Assembly (NCBI GenBank): GCA_964458655.1
Contig: CAYWJT010000027.1
Coordinates: 1 to 33,793 of the forward strand
Length of the DNA: 33,793 bases
Direction: 5' to 3'
Origin: CAYWJT01 sp964458655
GTDB taxonomy: Bacteria > Acidobacteriota > Aminicenantia > Aminicenantales > Saccharicenantaceae
Notes under the pieces: model-generated
Told to the model about the DNA's origin: nothing
The model's database searches: none
What the model saw: only the letters and a program-made list of their open reading frames with translations
Position numbers and translations under genes: made by a program
Shown: positions 29,256 to 33,793 of the stretch, piece after piece
How positions within the stretch are numbered: position 1 is the stretch's first letter
Layout: each line of letters begins with the position of its first letter

Positions 29256-31304
29256 ATGAAAAGAGCGGTTCTCGCTTCGGCATTTCTGATTCTCGCGTTC
29301 GGATTTTTCGGCTGCGGCCGCCACAAGACCCCGGCGGCAAGAACCCCGGCCCGCGACTATCCCATCAAGCCGGTGCCCTTCACCAGCGTGCGTTTCACCG
29401 ACGGCTTCTGGGCGCCGCGCCTCGAGACCAACAGGACGCGGTCCATCCCCTACGCCTTCGAGATGAACGAGAGCACCGGCCGAGTCGACAATTTCAGGAA
29501 GGCCGCCCGGTTGATGGACGGCCCGCACAAAGGCAAAAGATACAACGACTCCGACATCTTCAAGGCCATGGAAGCGGCCGCCTACACGCTTCTCCTCAAG
29601 CCCGACCCGGAACTCGAGAAGAAGCTCGACGAGCTTATCGCGGTCATCGCCAAGGCCCAGGAGCCGGACGGCTACCTCTACACGGCCCGGACCATCGACC
29701 CCCTGCACCCGGCGCCCGGGGCCGGCGGCGAACGCTGGTCGAACCTGCGCGTAAGCCACGAGCTCTACAACGTCGGCCACATGTACGAGGCGGCGGTCGC
29801 CCATTACCAGGCCACCGGCAAAAGGACTTTCCTCGACATCGCCCTCAAGAACGCCGGCCTGCTGCTGCGCACCTTCGGGCCGGGGCTCAAACGCGGCTTC
29901 CCCGGCCACCAGGAGGTCGAGATCGGCCTGGCCAAGCTCTACCGCGTGACCGGCGACAGGGCCTACCTCGACCTGGCCAAGTTCTTCCTCGACGAGAGGG
30001 GTCACTACCACCAGGGCGAGCATTACGCCGAGAGCGACCCGTTCTCCGTCTACAACTCCGAGGAGTACCTCCAGAACCACAAGCCGGTCCTGGAGCAGAC
30101 CGAGGCCGTCGGCCACGCCGTGCGCGCCATGTACATGTATTCGGGCATGGCCGACGTCGCGGCCCTCACCGGTTCCCCTGAGTACGTGGCGGCCATCGAC
30201 CGGCTCTGGACCGACGTCGTCGGCAGGAAGATGTACCTGACCGGCGGGGTCGGCGCCCGCCACACCTCGGAGTCTTTCGGCGAAGCCTACGAGCTGCCCA
30301 ACGCCCAGGCCTACACCGAGACCTGCGCCTCCATCGGCAACGCCTTCTGGCAGCACCGCCTGTTCCTCCTCCACGGCGATGCCAGGTACATGGATGTTTT
30401 CGAGCGCGTCCTCTACAACGGCCTGCTGTCCGGCGTTTCCCTGAGGGGCGACAGGTTCTTCTACCAGAACCCGCTCGAGTCGGCCGGCGATTACGAGCGC
30501 AGCCCCTGGTTCGAAGTGGCCTGCTGCCCGCCGAACATCACCCGCTTCCTGCCATCGCTGCCCGGCTACGTCTACGCGCTCAAGGACGACACCGTGTTCG
30601 TCAACCTGTTCGTCGCGAGCGAGGCCGGCTTCACCGTCAAGGGCACGGAGGTCGCTTTCAGGCAGGAAACCCGCTACCCCTGGGAGGGCGTGATAAATAT
30701 CATGCCCGCCCCCGCCAGGCCGCTCGTATTCAACATCGCGGTCAGGGTCCCGGGCTGGGCCCGCGGCGAGGCCGCGCCCGAGGGGCTTTACCGTTTCATC
30801 GACGCCGTCGACGCCAAGCCCGTGCTCAAAGTAAACGGCGTGGAGCAGCCGCTCGAGCTCGAGGACGGCTACGTCAACCTGAGGCGGGAATGGAGGAGCG
30901 GCGACGCCATAGAGCTCGTCCTGCCGATGCCGGTGCGTCTGGTCGCGGCCCGCGACGAGGTCGCCGCCGACCGCGGCCGGGTCGCCATACAACGCGGCCC
31001 GCTCGTCTACTGCGCCGAGGCCGTCGACAACGGCGGCCGGGCCTTGGACATCATCGTCCCCGACGGCGCCGCTCTCGAAGCCGGTCTCGAGCCCGAGCTT
31101 CTTAACGGGGTCGTGGCCGTCCACGGCAGGGTCAGGGTCCTGGACCGCGGTCTTCGCGGCGGCCCGGTCGAAAAGGAGCACGCGCTCACGGCCGTCCCTT
31201 ATTACGCCTGGGCCAACCGCGGCCGGAACGAGATGACCGTGTGGTTCGCCCGGACGGCGGCGGACGTCAAGCAGCCCGAACTCGTTAATAGGGATGTCCA
31301 CTGA
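29256..31304 (+). CDS. Second GH127 (DUF1680) beta-L-arabinofuranosidase, probable lipoprotein
   Basis: 682 residues from ATG 29256 (GAGGAG upstream), a clear paralogue of the 4415 protein (shared QEPDGYLYTARTI, GHQEVEIGL, TEAVGHAVRA-like blocks). The signal sequence ends in FFGC (Cys20), a slightly atypical lipobox. The active-site set is complete: Glu355-x-Cys357 in YTETC, Cys423-Cys424 in VACCPPN, and the acid/base Glu339, 16 residues before Glu355. It lacks the C-terminal discoidin-like domain and has a longer insertion (HYHQGEHYAESDPFSVYNSEEY) that may shape the substrate site. It probably acts on shorter soluble beta-arabinosides. The next glycosidase gene follows 36 nt downstream, likely co-transcribed. 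Confidence 0.9.
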   Translation: MKRAVLASAFLILAFGFFGCGRHKTPAARTPARDYPIKPVPFTSVRFTDGFWAPRLETNRTRSIPYAFEMNESTGRVDNFRKAARLMDGPHKGKRYNDSDIFKAMEAAAYTLLLKPDPELEKKLDELIAVIAKAQEPDGYLYTARTIDPLHPAPGAGGERWSNLRVSHELYNVGHMYEAAVAHYQATGKRTFLDIALKNAGLLLRTFGPGLKRGFPGHQEVEIGLAKLYRVTGDRAYLDLAKFFLDERGHYHQGEHYAESDPFSVYNSEEYLQNHKPVLEQTEAVGHAVRAMYMYSGMADVAALTGSPEYVAAIDRLWTDVVGRKMYLTGGVGARHTSESFGEAYELPNAQAYTETCASIGNAFWQHRLFLLHGDARYMDVFERVLYNGLLSGVSLRGDRFFYQNPLESAGDYERSPWFEVACCPPNITRFLPSLPGYVYALKDDTVFVNLFVASEAGFTVKGTEVAFRQETRYPWEGVINIMPAPARPLVFNIAVRVPGWARGEAAPEGLYRFIDAVDAKPVLKVNGVEQPLELEDGYVNLRREWRSGDAIELVLPMPVRLVAARDEVAADRGRVAIQRGPLVYCAEAVDNGGRALDIIVPDGAALEAGLEPELLNGVVAVHGRVRVLDRGLRGGPVEKEHALTAVPYYAWANRGRNEMTVWFARTAADVKQPELVNRDVH

Positions 31305-31340
31305 GGTCCGACCCGGCCTCACGCGCGCAAGGAGGTCGTC

Positions 31341-33793
31341 ATGATCGAGAAACGTTTCCGGAAGCTCGCGGCGGCCGTGTTCATGCTGGCGGCGGCCGTC
31401 CTCGCGTCGCGCGCTTTCTCGACCGGAACGGCGTCGGCCAGGCAAAGCGGCCTCGTCCTAGATAACGGGCTCATCCGGGCCGAATTCGACGACTCGGGGC
31501 TCGTCAAGCTATCGGCGCTCCAGTCGGGACTCAGCCTGGACTTCTCGGGCGACCGGGCCTCGGTCATCGTCAACGACCGAAAACTCGACGTCTCGAGCCT
31601 CGGCCCGGCCGAAGTGGAGATAACCCCCTCCCGGCTCGTCTACAGCTACGTCAAGGACCCGTTCACCGTCGACATTTCCTACGAGCTCCGGCCGAACTGG
31701 CATTTCCTGGCGAAGCAGGTCATCGTGACCTCGGCCTCCTCGGCGCCTTTCAAGCTCGGCGAGGTCATGCTGTGGGAGACCACGCTGGGCCGGCCCGTGG
31801 CCGGCGAACTGCCCCTGGGGAGCGGCAGGTTCGGCGTCATCTGGCGCTTCTCCGGCGGCGACGACGCGGCCGCCGCCGGGCCTGCCTGGAGCCTTTTCGC
31901 CCTGCTCCAGAACCCTTTCATGAGCGGCGGGCGAAGCGGAGACAGGGTCACCGTCTCTTACACGCCCGATATGGAGTGGCGGCCCGACTACGGGCCTTTC
32001 TCGTCCGACCGCCTCTGCCTCGGTCCCGTTAGTCTCGAAGGCCTTAAGTTCCCGGCTCTGGCCGTGCCCGAGTGGAAGCTCGTCGCGGATTACGAGAAGC
32101 TCCTGGCCGAGACGCAGGTCATATTCCAGAGCGAGGTCGAAGCGGTCTCGGAATGCGTCCGGGCCTTCCTCCTCCACGTCCCGCAGAAGAGCCTCCGTGT
32201 CCACATCCCTTGGTGCGAGAACGATTACCAAATAGACGTCGGGACGCCGGAAGGGGTCGAGGAATACAAGAGGATCATCGACCGGGCCGCCGAGCTCGGC
32301 TCGCAGTACGTCCTGTTCACGCCGGCCAACAGCCTGCTCTCGAAGCTAGAGGACAACGCCGACGCCTGGGGCTGGGAGAACGTCCTCTGGTTCGGCCTTG
32401 GTCAGAAGCTGCGGCGGGACGAATGGGACCCGCGGCGCGACGAGGTGCCGGGCCTGCTCCGTCCGCTCATCGACCACGCCGCTTCCCGGGGAGTCAGGCT
32501 CCTGGCCTACGCGTATCCGTCTCTCCCGTTCACGCATGATCCGGAATGGACGGCCTGGGCGGCCGGCAAGACGGGCGGCTATTCCGGCGCCGACACCGGC
32601 CTGCGCAGCTTCCAGGACTGGTGGGTCGAGACCTGCCTGGCCTTCATGCGCAAGACCGGCGCGGCCGGCTTTTCCTTCGACCACTGGTGGATAAATTACG
32701 ACCGGGCCTCGAGCAAGTACGCCCAGTGGGCCGGCGCGCGCCGCGTTCTCGAGAGCCTCAGGCGGGAGGCGTTCGACATCGTCATCGACGGCCGCCAGCA
32801 GTACCAGAATTACGGGCCGTGGACCTGGCTGGCCGGGTCCTACCCGCACCCCGTCCTGACCGACGAACAGCCGGAAAGCTTCCAAGCCTTCCCCGACCTC
32901 CACACCGACCGGGTCTCGGCCGACCGCCAGCGGTTCGCGGCCTGGACCTACCGGGTGGAGCGCTTCGCGCCGGTGGAGATCGTCCCCGGGTTCATAACGC
33001 ACCAGTCGGAGCGGGTCGATGAGAAGGGCGTCATGAGGCGCGACCGATTCCGGCCGCGCGACTGGGACTTGCTCGGCTGGAAATATTCGCTGCTGTCATC
33101 CGTCGCCACGGCGCCCTTCAACCACGTCATCAACTTCATCCCGGCCCGGGACCTCGAGGAGTTCGCGGCCCTGTCCGACGAGGACAAGGCCTGGTTCAGG
33201 AAGTGGCTGGATTGGACGGACGAGAACGCGCGTTACCTGCGACGGCTGAAACCGATCATCGGGCCGCCCATGCTGGGCAGGGTGGACGGGACCGCGGCCG
33301 TCGCCGGCGACAGCGGCTACATCTTCCTTTTCAACCCCAACCCGGACGCGAAAGCCGCCCGCCTCAACCTGGACAACACTATCGGGCTTGCCGTGCCCGA
33401 GAGCGGCCCGTTCGTCGCCCGCGAGCTCTACCCGGAGGAAGGCATGGTCCTGGCTTCCGAGCAGGGCTTCTGGGCCTACGGGTCGGAATTCGCCATGACG
33501 CTGCCCGGCCGTGAAGCGGCGGTCCTTGAGGTCTTTCCCGCGCCGAAAGAAGTGGAGGTGCCCGTTCTTTTTAACGCCCTCGGCGACGTCAGGCTCTCGT
33601 CAGGCAGGGTTTACCTGACAGGCGTCAGGGGAGAGCCGGGCACCGAGCGCGAGCTCTGCGTCCTTCTGCCGGCCAAGAGCAGGTCGTCGGCCCTGTTCGT
33701 CAACGGCGTGCCCCATCCCTTCAAGCGCGAAGGCGACCTGCTGAAAGCCACGGTCCGCTTCGCCGGCAGGGCCTTCGGCCGCTCCCAGGCGGT
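31341..33793 (+). CDS. Exported glycoside-hydrolase-like protein, unclassified, C-terminus cut by window edge
   Basis: Open frame of 817 complete codons from ATG 31341 (AAGGAGGT at 31329-31336) running past the window end. Residues 1-33 are a signal peptide. Residues ~36-250 are a beta-rich domain starting LVLDNGLIRAEFDDSGLVKLS, like the N-terminal supersandwich of GH36/GH97-type enzymes. Residues ~280-600 look like a TIM barrel: LRVHIPWCENDYQID, GVRLLAYAYPSLPF, AGFSFDHWWINYD (Asp447) and IVIDGRQQYQNYGPW (Asp483). A beta-sandwich follows (SGYIFLFNPNP). Asp447 at a barrel strand end is a candidate nucleophile, as in clan GH-D (alpha-galactosidase-like), but I cannot name a family. Position after GH127 suggests a plant-glycan role. 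Confidence 0.6.
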   Translation, partial: MIEKRFRKLAAAVFMLAAAVLASRAFSTGTASARQSGLVLDNGLIRAEFDDSGLVKLSALQSGLSLDFSGDRASVIVNDRKLDVSSLGPAEVEITPSRLVYSYVKDPFTVDISYELRPNWHFLAKQVIVTSASSAPFKLGEVMLWETTLGRPVAGELPLGSGRFGVIWRFSGGDDAAAAGPAWSLFALLQNPFMSGGRSGDRVTVSYTPDMEWRPDYGPFSSDRLCLGPVSLEGLKFPALAVPEWKLVADYEKLLAETQVIFQSEVEAVSECVRAFLLHVPQKSLRVHIPWCENDYQIDVGTPEGVEEYKRIIDRAAELGSQYVLFTPANSLLSKLEDNADAWGWENVLWFGLGQKLRRDEWDPRRDEVPGLLRPLIDHAASRGVRLLAYAYPSLPFTHDPEWTAWAAGKTGGYSGADTGLRSFQDWWVETCLAFMRKTGAAGFSFDHWWINYDRASSKYAQWAGARRVLESLRREAFDIVIDGRQQYQNYGPWTWLAGSYPHPVLTDEQPESFQAFPDLHTDRVSADRQRFAAWTYRVERFAPVEIVPGFITHQSERVDEKGVMRRDRFRPRDWDLLGWKYSLLSSVATAPFNHVINFIPARDLEEFAALSDEDKAWFRKWLDWTDENARYLRRLKPIIGPPMLGRVDGTAAVAGDSGYIFLFNPNPDAKAARLNLDNTIGLAVPESGPFVARELYPEEGMVLASEQGFWAYGSEFAMTLPGREAAVLEVFPAPKEVEVPVLFNALGDVRLSSGRVYLTGVRGEPGTERELCVLLPAKSRSSALFVNGVPHPFKREGDLLKATVRFAGRAFGRSQA

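Overview
The window looks like a high-GC chromosomal segment of a diderm (Gram-negative-type) bacterium. Dense G+C-rich coding, many Sec signal peptides and lipoboxes, a VPS10/BNR-type propeller protein, DUF1680 enzymes, an S9 peptidase and an AsmA-like/DUF1318 envelope pair together suggest Acidobacteriota or a relative such as 'Candidatus Aminicenantes'. That placement is inference from gene style; no rRNA or other marker is present.

Left third (1-12655): a plant-cell-wall arabinose module. A truncated ribulokinase (araB) runs leftwards and is divergent from a rightward series: BNR/VPS10-like propeller, GH127 beta-L-arabinofuranosidase with a C-terminal discoidin-like domain, GH51 alpha-L-arabinofuranosidase with an N-terminal carbohydrate-binding-like domain, S9-family serine peptidase, and a signal-peptide-bearing SAM methyltransferase. 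The module resumes at the right end (29256-33793) with a second GH127 lipoprotein and an unclassified TIM-barrel-like glycosidase cut by the window edge. Together these would release L-arabinose outside the cytoplasm and phosphorylate ribulose inside. GH127 plus a prolyl-oligopeptidase-fold enzyme makes hydroxyproline-rich arabinosylated glycoproteins (extensin type) a plausible substrate.

Middle (12700-20733): a visibly A+T-richer two-gene island (small helical protein plus nucleotidyltransferase-fold protein, possible toxin-antitoxin). Next comes an envelope unit: a large AsmA/YdbH-like protein followed 4 nt later by a lipoprotein that joins an outer-membrane anchor to a YdbL-like DUF1318 domain. 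A fucosidase-like lipoprotein and an exported Memo-family protein follow.

Right-middle (21115-29086): MFS transporter; a very large MetF - MetV-like Cys-rich - pterin-methyltransferase fusion; an exported O-methyltransferase broken by one in-frame TAG; a CorA-family channel with SMN in place of GMN; PyrE; a hot-dog thioesterase; and a TSUP permease.

Non-coding signals: three intergenic palindromic elements sharing a GGGGACAGG-like core, one of which supplies the stop codon of the O-methyltransferase. There are also AT-rich palindromes before arabinose genes, several TATAAT-type promoters (two close enough to the start codon for near-leaderless mRNAs), and a perfect 8-bp hairpin in the corA leader. 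I found no rRNA, tRNA, CRISPR array, IS element or phage gene.
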